Under the pieces are notes generated by a model, which saw nothing but the letters and a program-made list of their open reading frames with translations, had not been told where the DNA came from and ran no database searches. Shown here in pieces: positions 31,472-40,700 of a stretch of DNA of 64,000 nucleotides. The first letter of the stretch is position 1. Each line of letters starts with the position of its first letter. A program made the position numbers and the translations under genes. Origin of the DNA: CAVQGZ01 sp963712175 (lineage in GTDB: Bacteria; Actinomycetota; Actinomycetes; Jiangellales; Jiangellaceae); assembly GCA_963712175.1 (NCBI GenBank), contig CAVQGZ010000001.1, positions 248,001-312,000 of the forward strand. Direction: 5' to 3'.

Positions 31472-31987
31472 TCACTCGGCGGTCTTGGCTCGCAGGGCGT
31501 CCACGACGCGAGCCGTCTGAGCCAGGGGCGCGGCGAACAGTCTCACGGCCTGGCTGGCCGAGGCCTGCATCGCACCCGCGAGCTTGGCGAGCAGCACATC
31601 TCGGGACTCGAGGTCGGCGAGCTTGGTGACCTCGGCCGCGTCCACGACGCGGCCCGACAGCAGACCACCACGCAGGACGAGAGCGGAGTGGGCCTTGCTG
31701 AAGTCGCGCAGGCCCTTGGCCGCCTCGACGGGGTCGCCCTTGACGAAGGCCACGGCAGACGGCCCGGAGAACTCGTCGACGAGCTCGTCGGCCCCGGCAT
31801 CCTTGGCCGCACGTCGGGCGAGGGTGTTCTTGACGATGGTGTAGGTGACGCTGCTGCCGAGGGAGCGGCGGAGCTCGGTCAGCTCCGCCGTCGACAGTCC
31901 GCGGTACTCGGTGAGAACGACGGCGTCGGAGGAGCGGAACTCCTCGGTCAGCGCTGCGACGTCTGCGACCTTGTCCGGCCGGGCCAT
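31472..31987 (-). CDS. rplJ: 50S ribosomal protein L10
   Basis: L10 anchors the L7/L12 dimers to the ribosome. The ATG giving MARPDKVADVAALTEEFRSS is chosen since AAGGAG lies 6 bases upstream; the in-frame ATG at 32086 would start within the structured leader. The 171-residue product shows YRGLSTAELTELRRSLGSSV and the C-terminal helix that carries L12. It is co-transcribed with rplL. Confidence 0.97.
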   Translation of the reverse strand: MARPDKVADVAALTEEFRSSDAVVLTEYRGLSTAELTELRRSLGSSVTYTIVKNTLARRAAKDAGADELVDEFSGPSAVAFVKGDPVEAAKGLRDFSKAHSALVLRGGLLSGRVVDAAEVTKLADLESRDVLLAKLAGAMQASASQAVRLFAAPLAQTARVVDALRAKTAE

Positions 31988-32164
31988 GGGTCTCCTTCGC
32001 GTGGTCGGGACCGAGACGACCGGGGTCAGCCACGCGAAACGCCCCGGCACGAGGCCGGGGCGACAGGCACCTGAGAGGTGCTTCATCCAGGCCTGCGCGG
32101 GACGCCCTTGCGGGCTTTCGAGCGGTTCCAGCTGGCTGGCCCCGCTGTCCGGCGGTCTTCGGCA
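31988..32164 (-). promoter_or_regulatory. Structured rplJ-rplL leader (L10-leader candidate)
   Basis: The predicted 177-base leader holds three perfect stems: 6 bp at 32067-32081, 9 bp at 32040-32062 (CGCCCCGGC / GCCGGGGCG), and 9 bp at 31996-32038 (CCACGCGAA with its complement), the last ending right before the rplJ ribosome-binding site. In other bacteria the L10-L12 complex binds its own leader to shut off rplJL; a similar role here is inferred from position and structure. Confidence 0.55.
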
Positions 32165-32170
32165 AGGCCA

Positions 32171-32199
32171 AGGTTACGGCCCACTCACCCGGGGTCCAA
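32171..32199 (-). promoter_or_regulatory. Promoter of rplJ-rplL
   Basis: TTGGAC at 32199-32194 and TAACCT at 32176-32171 are 17 bases apart. The predicted start is near 32164. It lies in the gap after the lipoprotein gene, so rplJL can be expressed apart from rplKA. Confidence 0.65.
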
Positions 32200-32261
32200 A
32201 TCGGCGCCGGTGCCGAGGCGCCGTTCGACGTCGACTCGCCCGTCGATGCAGGGTGGCCGAC

Positions 32262-33047
32262 TCAGAGAAGGCCCTCGGGGAACTCGCCGACCTCCTCCGG
32301 TGGCGGGGGCTCGATGGAGACCGGCTCGCCCCACTGGTCGTAGGTGTGGACGCTGACGGCCGGGTCGAGCTCGGCAGGGTCCTTCGCGCTGCTGTCCAGG
32401 CGACGCAGCAGGTCGTCGTCGCCGACCCAGTACGTGCGGGTGACGTCGACCCCGTCGACGGTGGCGCGCACCTCGTAGCGTTCGACGCTCGACCCCTGCG
32501 CCTCGCCCTCGCCGAGGTAGCGCAGGGCGACGTCGTCGGCGCGACCATCCAGCTCGAGCAGCGTCTGGCCGGGAACCTCGGCAGCAAGCGACTCCAGGAG
32601 GTCGTCCACCAGCGTGCGCTCCTCGCTGTCGGCACTCAGATCGACGCGTACCCACTCCGCGCCGGCGAAGAGCCGAAAGAGCGGCGGCACTTGCAGGTAC
32701 ACGGTGTCGTCAGCGAGGACGAGCCCGAGCTGGGTGCTGATGGCTGCGGTGACCGAAGCCTCGGCCGCCATGCGCAGGCCAGCCTCCTTGAACTCGTAGG
32801 CGACGTCGCCGGCCACCGACCCATCGGTGCTGCGCGCGTCGACCGAACCACGTGCAGTCCCGGCGTCCAGAGCAGCCGCCCGAAGGGCTGCGCCCAGCTC
32901 CGCGGGCGTCTCGAACCGACCGACCAGCTCGGCGGTCGGCGTCGGCGACGGTTGCGTGGGGCCCTCGTCAGAGCCGGAGCACCCAGCAAGGACGGCAGCC
33001 GCCAGGACGAGTGCCCCGCAAGCGGCCGCGCGACGGTGACTCCTCAG
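32262..33047 (-). CDS. LppX/LprG-like lipoprotein, apparent CTG start
   Basis: A secreted lipoprotein of about 261 residues. A short basic N-terminus (RSHRR), a hydrophobic stretch and a lipobox LAGC followed by SGSDEG are clear, but lie upstream of the first ATG/GTG/TTG in frame (GTG at 32816). The frame meets the rplA stop at 33059-33057; CTG at 33047 is the only plausible initiator between. A Pro/Thr linker follows, then a domain resembling the LppX_LprAFG family: GSVAGDVAYEFKEAGLRMAA, LVLADDTVYLQVPPLF, EWVRVDL, and RYEVRATVDGVDVTRTYWVG. Relatives carry lipids across the mycobacterial envelope; function here is inferred. Its position between rplA and rplJ is unusual. Confidence 0.8.
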   Translation of the reverse strand: MRSHRRAAACGALVLAAAVLAGCSGSDEGPTQPSPTPTAELVGRFETPAELGAALRAAALDAGTARGSVDARSTDGSVAGDVAYEFKEAGLRMAAEASVTAAISTQLGLVLADDTVYLQVPPLFRLFAGAEWVRVDLSADSEERTLVDDLLESLAAEVPGQTLLELDGRADDVALRYLGEGEAQGSSVERYEVRATVDGVDVTRTYWVGDDDLLRRLDSSAKDPAELDPAVSVHTYDQWGEPVSIEPPPPEEVGEFPEGLL

Positions 33048-33056
33048 CGGTGCGCC

Positions 33057-33767
33057 TCAGGCATCCGACGTTGCTGCGGACTTCACGGCTGTGGGGTCGA
33101 CCGGGACGCCCGGTCCCATCGTCGTGGAGATCGTGGCCTTCTTGACGTAGCGCCCCTTGGCAGCAGACGGCTTCAGCCGCATCACCTCGTCCATGGCTGC
33201 CTGGTAGTTCTCGTCGAGCTGCTCGGCAGTGAAGGACACCTTGCCGATGATGAAGTGCAGGTTCGCGTTGCGGTCGATGCGGAACTCGATCTTGCCGCCC
33301 TTGATGTCACCGACAGCCTTGGCGACGTCCATCGTCACGGTGCCCGTCTTGGGGTTGGGCATGAGCCCACGCGGACCGAGGACGCGTCCCAGCCGGCCCA
33401 CCTTGCCCATCATGTCCGGCGTGGCCACGACCGCGTCGAAGTCCAGTCGCCCACCCTGCACCTCAGCGATCAGGTCGTCGGACCCGACGATGTCGGCCCC
33501 GGCCTCCTCTGCCTCGGTCGCCTTCGGGCCGGCCGCGAACACGAGCACGCGAGCGGTCTTGCCGGTGCCGTGGGGAAGGTTGACGGTGCCGCGCACCATC
33601 TGGTCGGCCTTGCGCGGGTCCACGCCGAGTCGCAGAGCGACCTCGACGGTGGCGTCGAACGACGCCGGCGAGGTCTCCTTGGCCAGCGCGACGGCTTCGG
33701 CCGGCTGGTAGAGCTTGTCGGCCTCGATGGTGGCAACGGCCCTGTCGTAGCCCTTGCTGCGCTTCAT
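33057..33767 (-). CDS. rplA: 50S ribosomal protein L1
   Basis: L1 forms the mobile stalk at the E site and in many bacteria represses its own operon. The 236-residue product begins MKRSKGYDRAVATIEADKLY and contains the RVLGPRGLMPNPKTGTVTMD signature. A short Thr/Ala tail ends the protein. Its stop lies 9 bases before the lipoprotein CTG. Confidence 0.98.
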   Translation of the reverse strand: MKRSKGYDRAVATIEADKLYQPAEAVALAKETSPASFDATVEVALRLGVDPRKADQMVRGTVNLPHGTGKTARVLVFAAGPKATEAEEAGADIVGSDDLIAEVQGGRLDFDAVVATPDMMGKVGRLGRVLGPRGLMPNPKTGTVTMDVAKAVGDIKGGKIEFRIDRNANLHFIIGKVSFTAEQLDENYQAAMDEVMRLKPSAAKGRYVKKATISTTMGPGVPVDPTAVKSAATSDA

Positions 33768-33860
33768 GATGATCTCCTGTCGTGTCGTGAGCGGAGAGTG
33801 TGGTGCGGACGAGCGCCTCGTCCTCCCACGTCCCGAGTCGGCGGATGCCGGCCCAGGTGG

Positions 33861-34298
33861 TCAGTCGTTGACGGTGATGCCCATCTGCCGGGCGGTGCCG
33901 GCGATGATCTTCTCGGCGGCGTCGAGGTCGTTCGCGTTGAGATCGGGCATCTTCGCCTCCGCGATCTGGCGCACCTGCTCGCGGCTGATCGAGGCGACCT
34001 TGACCCGGTTGGGCTCACCGGAGCCCTTGTCGATGCCCGCGGCCTTGAGGATGAGCTTGGCCGCCGGCGGGGTCTTGGTGATGAAGTCGAACGAGCGGTC
34101 CTCGTAGACGGTGATCTCGACGGGAATCACGTTGCCGCGCTGCGACTCGGTCGCCGCGTTGTAGGCCTTGCAGAACTCCATGATGTTCACGCCGTGCTGG
34201 CCCAGCGCCGGGCCGACGGGCGGCGCCGGGGTCGCCTGACCGGCCTGGATCTGCAGCTTGATGAGGCCGGCGACCTTCTTCTTCTTCTTGGGGGGCAT
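33861..34298 (-). CDS. rplK: 50S ribosomal protein L11
   Basis: L11 binds the GTPase-associated centre and is needed for RelA activation. The 145-residue protein begins MPPKKKKKVAGLIKLQIQAG, with APPVGPALGQHGVNIMEFCK (thiostrepton region, normal prolines) and the C-terminal rRNA-binding domain ending NDLDAAEKIIAGTARQMGIT. Confidence 0.98.
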   Translation of the reverse strand: MPPKKKKKVAGLIKLQIQAGQATPAPPVGPALGQHGVNIMEFCKAYNAATESQRGNVIPVEITVYEDRSFDFITKTPPAAKLILKAAGIDKGSGEPNRVKVASISREQVRQIAEAKMPDLNANDLDAAEKIIAGTARQMGITVND

Positions 34299-34339
34299 GC
34301 GACGTTTCCTTCGTTGAGCTGGTGTGGAGGGGTGACCGG

Positions 34340-35020
34340 CTAGATCTTCTGGATCTGGCTGAAGGAGAGCTCCACCGGCGTCTCCCGGCCGAAGATCTCG
34401 ACGAGGCCCTTGATCTTCTGGGCATCGACGTTGATCTCGTTGATGGTGGCGTGCAGCGAGGCGAACGGACCGTCGATGACCATGACGGAGTCCCCCACAC
34501 CGAAGTCGGCGACCTCGATCTGCGGGCGGGCCCCGTCGGCCGTGGCAGCGACCGCGGGCTCGGTGATGGTCGGGGCGAGCCAGCCCTCGACCTCCTCCAG
34601 CGACAGCGGGAGCGGCTGGTGGGCGTTGCCCACGAAGCCGGTGACGCTCGGGGTGTTGCGCACCGCCGACCAGGACTCGTCGGTGAGCTCCATACGAACG
34701 AGGACGTAGCCGGGGAAGCGCACCCGCTTGACGAGCTTGCGCTGCCCGGACTTGATCTCGTTGACCTCCTCGGTGGGTACGACCACCTCGAAGATGTAGT
34801 CCTCCATGTTGAGGCTGCCGATACGGCTCTCGAGGTTCGTCTTCACCCGGTTCTCCATGCCGGAGTACGAGTGGATGACATACCAGTCACCTGGCTTCGC
34901 CCGCAGGGCAGCGCGAAACTCCGCCAGGGGGTCGGCGGCCTCGCCAGCCGTGCTCTCAACCTCGGGTGTGCTCTCGTCACTCACGCTGTCGGCCACCGTT
35001 GCTCTCTCATGCGTCGTCAT
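34340..35020 (-). CDS. nusG: Transcription termination/antitermination factor NusG
   Basis: NusG couples RNA polymerase to Rho or to the ribosome through S10. After a 45-residue acidic, disordered N-terminus typical of actinobacteria come the NGN domain (DWYVIHSYSGMENRVKTNLE; RFPGYVLVRMELTDESWSAV) and the KOW domain (VGDSVMVIDGPFASLHATIN). The product is 226 residues. Its ATG overlaps the secE stop by 4 bases. Confidence 0.98.
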   Translation of the reverse strand: MTTHERATVADSVSDESTPEVESTAGEAADPLAEFRAALRAKPGDWYVIHSYSGMENRVKTNLESRIGSLNMEDYIFEVVVPTEEVNEIKSGQRKLVKRVRFPGYVLVRMELTDESWSAVRNTPSVTGFVGNAHQPLPLSLEEVEGWLAPTITEPAVAATADGARPQIEVADFGVGDSVMVIDGPFASLHATINEINVDAQKIKGLVEIFGRETPVELSFSQIQKI

Positions 35021-35223
35021 CCGAGCACCGCCCGGACGGCCTCACCGAACACCAGGTCGAGCACCGTGACCAGCGCGATCATGATCGCGACGAACACCAG
35101 GACGACGGCCGTGTAGTTGAGCAGCTGCGGGCGGGTCGGGTAGACCACCTTGCGCAGCTCCGCCACGACCTGGCGCAGAAAAAGGGTCATCCGCGACCAG
35201 ATGCCGCCGCGGGTCTCTGTCAC
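35017..35223 (-). CDS. secE: Protein translocase subunit SecE
   Basis: SecE clamps the SecY channel. The 68-residue single-span form has the amphipathic helix WSRMTLFLRQVVAELRKVVY with the conserved VVYPTRPQL hinge and one membrane helix (YTAVVLVFVAIMIALVTVLD). The start is GTG. It lies between tRNA-Trp and nusG. Confidence 0.97.
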   Translation of the reverse strand: MTETRGGIWSRMTLFLRQVVAELRKVVYPTRPQLLNYTAVVLVFVAIMIALVTVLDLVFGEAVRAVLG

Positions 35224-35272
35224 TGTGTCGTCCTGTTCTCGGTCGGGCTGTGCGGGTCTTGCGGGTCAGGCG

Positions 35273-35345
35273 CAGGGCAGGAGGGACTCGAACCCCCAGC
35301 CGCCGGTTTTGGAGACCGGTGCTCTTCCAATTGAGCTACTGCCCT
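35273..35345 (-). tRNA. tRNA-Trp (CCA anticodon)
   Basis: The 73-base cloverleaf has a 7-bp acceptor stem (AGGGCAG / CTGCCCT), D arm GCTC...GAGC, anticodon stem CCGGT/ACCGG with loop CTCCAAA (anticodon CCA), T arm GGGGG-TTCGAGT-CCCTC (with one G-T pair) and discriminator G. The 3' CCA is not encoded. It precedes secE-nusG, the classic actinobacterial order, and is probably processed from the same transcript. Confidence 0.96.
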
Positions 35346-35370
35346 CTGGGCGGAACTCCGCCAGCGCAGC

Positions 35371-35401
35371 AGTGTACGTGCCACCGGGTACCAGGGTCGA
35401 A
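35371..35401 (-). promoter_or_regulatory. Promoter of tRNA-Trp-secE-nusG
   Basis: TTCGAC at 35401-35396 and TACACT at 35376-35371 are 19 bases apart; the start of the tRNA is 25 bases downstream of the -10. Its sequence parallels the rpoBC promoter. Confidence 0.6.
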
Positions 35402-35442
35402 CCGCGATCGTGGGCCCGGGGCTCGCATGCCACGATGACGCC

Positions 35443-36672
35443 ATGACCACGAGCCCCCACGAGGCCATCGCTTCGCGCCGCATCAGCCGGCGAATCTCCG
35501 CCATCTCCGAGAGCGCCACCTTGGCCGTGGACGCCAAGGCCAAGGCGCTCAAAGCTGCCGGACGTCCCGTGATCGGCTTCGGTGCTGGTGAGCCGGACTT
35601 CCCGACTCCCGACTACATCGTCGCCGCGGCACAGGCGGCCTGCTCGGACCCCCGCAACCATCGCTACTCCCCCGCCGGTGGCCTGCCGGAGCTCAAGGCG
35701 GCGATCGTGGAGAAGACGGCACGCGACTCCGGAGTCACGGTGGCCGCCAACCAAGTCCTGGTGACCAACGGCGGCAAGCAGGCCGTCTACGAGGCGTTCG
35801 CCACCCTGCTCGACCCCGGCGACGAGGTGCTCCTGCCGGCGCCGTACTGGACGACGTACCCCGAAGCCATTCGTCTCGCCGGCGGCGTGCCGGTCGAGGT
35901 GCTCGCCGACGAGACCCAGGGGTACCTCGTCTCGGTCGAGCAGCTCGAGGCCGCACGCACCGAGCGCACGAAGGCGCTCCTGCTGTGCTCGCCGTCCAAC
36001 CCGACCGGCGCGGTCTACCCGCCCGAGCAGATTCGCGCGATCGGGCAGTGGGCGCTGGAGAACGGCGTCTGGGTCGCCACGGACGAGATCTACGAACACC
36101 TGGTGTACGGCGACGCGCAGGCCCCATCGGTGCTGGCCGAGGTGCCCGACCTCGCCGACACCTGCGTGGTGCTGAACGGGGTCGCCAAGACCTACGCCAT
36201 GACCGGGTGGCGAGTCGGCTGGATGCTCGGCCCGCCCGACGTCGTCAAGGCAGCGACCAACCTTCAGAGCCACCTCACCAGCAACGTCGCCAACGTCTCC
36301 CAGCGAGCGGCCGTCGCAGCCCTGACGGCCGACCTCAGCGCGGTCGAGGCGATGCGCACCGCCTTCGACCGACGCCGGCACACCATCGTCGAGATGCTCA
36401 ACCAGATCGACGGGGTCCTCTGCCCCGTTCCGGACGGTGCCTTCTACGCCTACCCCAGCGTGGCCGGCCTGCTCGGACGCGAGATCCGCGGACGAACCCC
36501 CATGACCTCGGCCGAGCTCGCCGAGATCGCACTGGACGAGGTCGAGGTCGCCGTCGTGCCCGGCGAGGCGTTCGGCCCGAGCGGCTACCTGCGGCTGTCC
36601 TACGCGCTGTCCGACGACGACCTCGTGGAGGGCATCACCCGGCTTCAGCAGCTGTTCGGGGACGCCTCCTGA
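35443..36672 (+). CDS. Pyridoxal phosphate-dependent aminotransferase (aspartate aminotransferase, class I)
   Basis: The 409-residue enzyme is of the fold type I, subgroup Igamma aspartate aminotransferase family, converting aspartate and 2-oxoglutarate to oxaloacetate and glutamate. Visible are GFGAGEPDFPTPDYIVAAAQ, the PLP-phosphate segment TNGGKQAVYEAFATLL, the substrate motif SNPTGAVYPPEQ, the TDEIYEHLVYGD aspartate-tyrosine pair, and the Schiff-base lysine in NGVAKTYAMTGWRVGWMLG. The ATG at 35443 is preferred to one 11 codons upstream. It diverges from tRNA-Trp and is followed, with a 4-base overlap, by ada. Confidence 0.93.
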   Translation: MTTSPHEAIASRRISRRISAISESATLAVDAKAKALKAAGRPVIGFGAGEPDFPTPDYIVAAAQAACSDPRNHRYSPAGGLPELKAAIVEKTARDSGVTVAANQVLVTNGGKQAVYEAFATLLDPGDEVLLPAPYWTTYPEAIRLAGGVPVEVLADETQGYLVSVEQLEAARTERTKALLLCSPSNPTGAVYPPEQIRAIGQWALENGVWVATDEIYEHLVYGDAQAPSVLAEVPDLADTCVVLNGVAKTYAMTGWRVGWMLGPPDVVKAATNLQSHLTSNVANVSQRAAVAALTADLSAVEAMRTAFDRRRHTIVEMLNQIDGVLCPVPDGAFYAYPSVAGLLGREIRGRTPMTSAELAEIALDEVEVAVVPGEAFGPSGYLRLSYALSDDDLVEGITRLQQLFGDAS

Positions 36673-37703
36673 CGCGCCGAGACCTGCGCCTTCTGCCCAA
36701 GGCTCACCTGCACCTGCACTTCACGGGCTCGATGCGCCCGGCGACGGTGCTCGAGCTGGCCGCTCGCGGCGACGTCCGCCTGCCGCCCGCGCTCGCCGAC
36801 GCGTTGGCGACCGGGGCGCCGGTGCCGCTGTCGGCGGCCGACGAGCGCGGCTGGTTCAGGTTCCAGCGGCTCTACGACGTGGCCCGGTCGGTGCTGCGAA
36901 CCCCCGACGACGTCCGCCGCCTCGTGCGCGAGGCTGCCGAGGATGACGTCGCCGACGGCTCGCGCTGGCTGGAGATCCAGGTCGACCCCTCCGGCTACGC
37001 AGCGCGCTTCGGCGGTGTGACCGCCTTCCTGGAGCTCGTGCTGGACGCGGTCGCTGCGGCCTCACGTGCGACGGGGCTCGGCATGGCCGTGGTCGTCGCG
37101 GCGAACCGGACCCGTCACGAGCTGGATGCTCGCACCCTGGCCCGGCTGGCCGCGCAGTACGCCGACCGCGGCGTCGTGGGGTTCGGCCTGTCCAACGACG
37201 AACGGCGCGGCGCGGCCGAGGCGTTCGCCCGAGCCTTCGGCATCGCTCGCCGGGCCGGGCTTGCCTCGGTACCGCACGGTGGCGAGCTGCTGGGCGCGGC
37301 CAGCGTCCGCGCCAGCCTGGATCATCTGGGGGCAGACCGGCTGGGTCACGGGGTCCGCAGCGTCGAGGACCCCTGGGTGCTCGACGCCGTGGTGGCGGCC
37401 GGAACCGTGCTCGAGGTCTGCCCGTGGTCGAACGTCTCGCTCGGGGTGTACCCGGACCCCGACCGGGTGCCGTTGCGCCGACTTCTGGGCGCGGGAGCCC
37501 AGCTGGCGCTCGGGGCCGACGACCCCCTGCTGTTCGGTCACCGCCTCACCGCGCAGTACGAGATGGCTCGAAGCGTCCACGGGCTGACCGACGAGGCCCT
37601 TGCCGCCCTCGCGACCTCCTCGATCCTCGGCTCACGGGCTCCGGAGTCGCTCAAGCGCCACGTCACCACCGAGATCGGCGACTGGCTGGCGGGCCGGGCG
37701 TGA
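36669..37703 (+). CDS. Adenosine deaminase, apparent CTG start
   Basis: The family deaminates adenosine to inosine. Zinc ligands are the HLHLH of LPKAHLHLHFTGSMRPATVL, the His of SVPHGGELLG (with the nearby catalytic Glu), and the Asp pair of GADDPLLFG; HGVRSVEDP is also conserved. No ATG, GTG or TTG lies in frame near the start; the frame runs open upstream within the aminotransferase gene, with non-homologous sequence. CTG at 36669 forms a CTGA overlap with the upstream stop and gives 344 residues, a normal length. A partial ribosome-binding site GGGGA lies 6 bases before. Substrate choice among ADA-like enzymes (adenosine, adenine, 6-aminodeoxyfutalosine) cannot be settled by eye. Confidence 0.87.
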   Translation: MTRRDLRLLPKAHLHLHFTGSMRPATVLELAARGDVRLPPALADALATGAPVPLSAADERGWFRFQRLYDVARSVLRTPDDVRRLVREAAEDDVADGSRWLEIQVDPSGYAARFGGVTAFLELVLDAVAAASRATGLGMAVVVAANRTRHELDARTLARLAAQYADRGVVGFGLSNDERRGAAEAFARAFGIARRAGLASVPHGGELLGAASVRASLDHLGADRLGHGVRSVEDPWVLDAVVAAGTVLEVCPWSNVSLGVYPDPDRVPLRRLLGAGAQLALGADDPLLFGHRLTAQYEMARSVHGLTDEALAALATSSILGSRAPESLKRHVTTEIGDWLAGRA

Positions 37704-40700
37704 TCAGTCGGGGTCGCCGGCACGCTCGGTGAGAAGGGTGCGCACCGCACGCAGGCCGACCGACAGCCGCGGCAGGTCGGCGGCCTCCTCCTCGAGCACC
37801 TCGGCAAGCAGCCGCCCGGCCCGGGCGACGGTCTCGTGGTCGCGGTTGATCCAGGTTGCCACCCGCTGATGGCCGTCCCCCGGCTCCGTCGTGGTGACAA
37901 CCGCCTCCGTTATCCCAGCATGGACGGCCGAGAGCTCGTCGCGCAGAGCGGCCCGCGCCATCGTCTGCCAACGGTCGTCGCGCGGGAGGGCGGTGATCCG
38001 CTGCTGCAGAGGCTCCAGATCGAGCAGCTCGCCCGCGGCGAGGTGCACGAGCATCGTCTCGGCGACGCCGACGTCATGGCGCAGGGCGATCTCGGCGACG
38101 TTGAACGCAGCGGCGGAGAAGGGGAGGACCGACACGACTCGGGCGAGCTCGTCCGGCACACCCGCTTCGGTCAGCTCGGCCACGCGGCGGCTGGCCTGCT
38201 CGGCAGGCCGGCCGACCAGCAGGTCGGGCAGAGAAGCCATGAGGGCCTGGACCGGGGCGGCCAAGAATCCGATCTCGCGGCTCAGGTCCAGCGGTGCCGG
38301 TCGCGTGAGCACGAACCACCGGGCAGCCCGCTCCACCAATGTCCGCAGGTCGAGGCGCATCTCGAGCTGGGCCTCGGCCGGAACCGCCAGGTCGAGCTCG
38401 TCGATGTCGCCGGAGATCGTGGCGCGGTCGACGACGGCGGAGGCGATCAGATGCGCGCGCGCGAGCTCCTCGGCCGACGCGGCGGTCTCCATCGAGAGGC
38501 GGTGACCGAACGTCACGCCGGCGTCGTTGACCACCCGGTTGGCCACCTGGCTCGCGACGATCTCTCGCCTCAGCGGGTGCTGGGGCACCTGATCGACGAA
38601 CCGCTCGATCAGCGGGCGGGGGAAGTAGTCGCGCAGCGTGCTCTCCAGCTCGGGGTCGTCGGGCAGCGAGCCCTCCAGCAGATCCGCGACGAGCTCGTTC
38701 TTCGTGTACGCCAGCAGGACGGCCAGCTCGGGAGCTGTCAGCCCCTCCCCAGCAGCCCGGCGCTCCCGGAGCGCCTGGTCGTCGGGTAGGTCCTCCACGG
38801 CCCGGTCGAGCTTCCCGGCGGCCTCCATCGCCGCCAGGTACGCCTGGTGCACCCGCAGCAGCGCAGGCGCCTGAGCCAGCGCGACGTCGAGAGCGACGTT
38901 CTGCTCGTAGTTGTCGCGCAGCACGAGTGCGGCCACTTCGTCGGTCATCGATGCCAGGAGCTCGTCGCGCTGCTTGCCGGTGAGGTCTCCCGCGGCGACG
39001 ACCGTGTCCAGCAAGATCTTGATGTTCACCTCGCGGTCGGAGGTGTCCACCCCCGCGGAGTTGTCGATCGCGTCGGTGTTGACCCGTCCACCACGACGGG
39101 CGAACTCGATCCGGGCCCGTTGGGTGAGCCCCAGGTTGCCCCCCTCGGCCACGACCAGGCAGCGCAGCTCGTCGGCGTCGACCCTGACCGGGTCATTGGC
39201 CTTGTCGCCCACGTCCAGGTGGGTCTGCGACGAGGCCTTGACGTAGGTCCCGACACCGCCGTTGAACAGCAGGTCCACCCGGGCTCTCAGGATCGCCCTG
39301 ATCATCTCCGGCGGAGTGAGCGCCGTGCCGACACCGTCCAGACCCAGCCGGTCACGGACCTCCGGCGACACCGGGATCGACTTCGACGTCCGCGACCACA
39401 CCCCACCGCCGTTGGAGATGAGCTCGGTGGAGTAGTCGGCCCAGGAGGACGTGGGCAGGTCGGCCAGTCGACGTCGCTCCTCGAAGGATCGTTGCGGGTC
39501 GGGGCCGGGGTCGAGGAACACGTGTCGATGGTCGAAGGCGCCGACGAGCTCGATGCCGTTCGAGAGCAGCATGGCGTTGCCGAAGACGTCCCCGGCCATG
39601 TCGCCGATCCCGACGACCGTGAGCCCGCCGTCCGGGCCACCGGCGACACTGCGCCCGAGCGCACGGAAGTGCCGGCGCACGGACTCCCAGGCTCCACGGG
39701 CGGTGATGCCCATGGCCTTGTGGTCGTAGCCGGCCGAGCCGCCGGAGGCGAAGGCGTCGCCGAGCCAGTACTGGTAGGCGATCGACACCCGGTTCGCGAC
39801 GTCGGACATGCTCGCCGTGCCCTTGTCGGCGGCCACGACCAGGTAGGGGTCCTCCTCGTCCCAGCACACGACATCCGGAGGCGGACGGACGTGCGCACCG
39901 TCCGCGGTGACGACCCGGTTGTCGGTGAGGTCCAGCAGCCCGCGGATCAGCTGGACGTAGGCCACCTGACGGTCGGCGCCGCCCTTGGTGACGAACCCAC
40001 CCTTGGCCCCCACCGGCACGATGACGGAGTTCTTGACCGCCTGAGCCTTGACCAACCCCAGCACCTCGGTTCGGAAGTCCTCGCGTCGGTCCGACCAACG
40101 AAGGCCACCGCGCGCCACCCGGCCGAAACGCAGATGGACGCCCTCGACCTGGGGGGAGCAGACCCAGATCTCGCTGAACGGCCTCGGCGCGGGCAGGCCC
40201 GGGACAGCGGCGGAGTCGAGCTTCAGCGACAGGTAGGGCTTCGGCACCCCGTCGTCTGTCTGGTAGTGGTTGGTGCGCAGGGTGGCCTGGACGAGGGACA
40301 GCAGCACGCGCAGGATCCGGTCCTGGTCCAGCCCGGTCACGTCGTCCAACGCCTTCTCCAGCGCCGACGACGCCGCCGCCACCGCGTCGTCCCGATCGCT
40401 GACCGCGGGCGCGAACCTGGCCTCGAACAGCTGCACCAGCAGCCCTGCCAGCCGGGGGTTCTCCCGCAGCGTCTGCTCGACGTAGGCCTGGGAGAACGCA
40501 CTGCCGATCTGGCGGAGGTACTTGGCGTAGGCGCGGAGCACGGCACACTGCCGCCAGGTGAGACCACCCAGCAGCACCAGGCTGTTGAAGTTGTCGTTCT
40601 CGGCAGCGTCGTTCCACACCGCCAGGAACGTCTGCTCGAGGCGGTCCTTCGCCTCGGGTCCGGCGATCATCGCGGCCGCCGGTGCGCGCAGCCCGAAGTC

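Noticed and set aside
31425..32171. Long N-terminal extension of the L7/L12 frame
   Set aside because: It overlaps rplJ and its leader; L7/L12 starts at the conserved MAKLSTDELLDVF.
36669..37703. ada read as a fusion with the upstream aminotransferase frame
   Set aside because: The two genes are in different frames and the region before CTG 36669 in the ada frame is a shadow of the aminotransferase.
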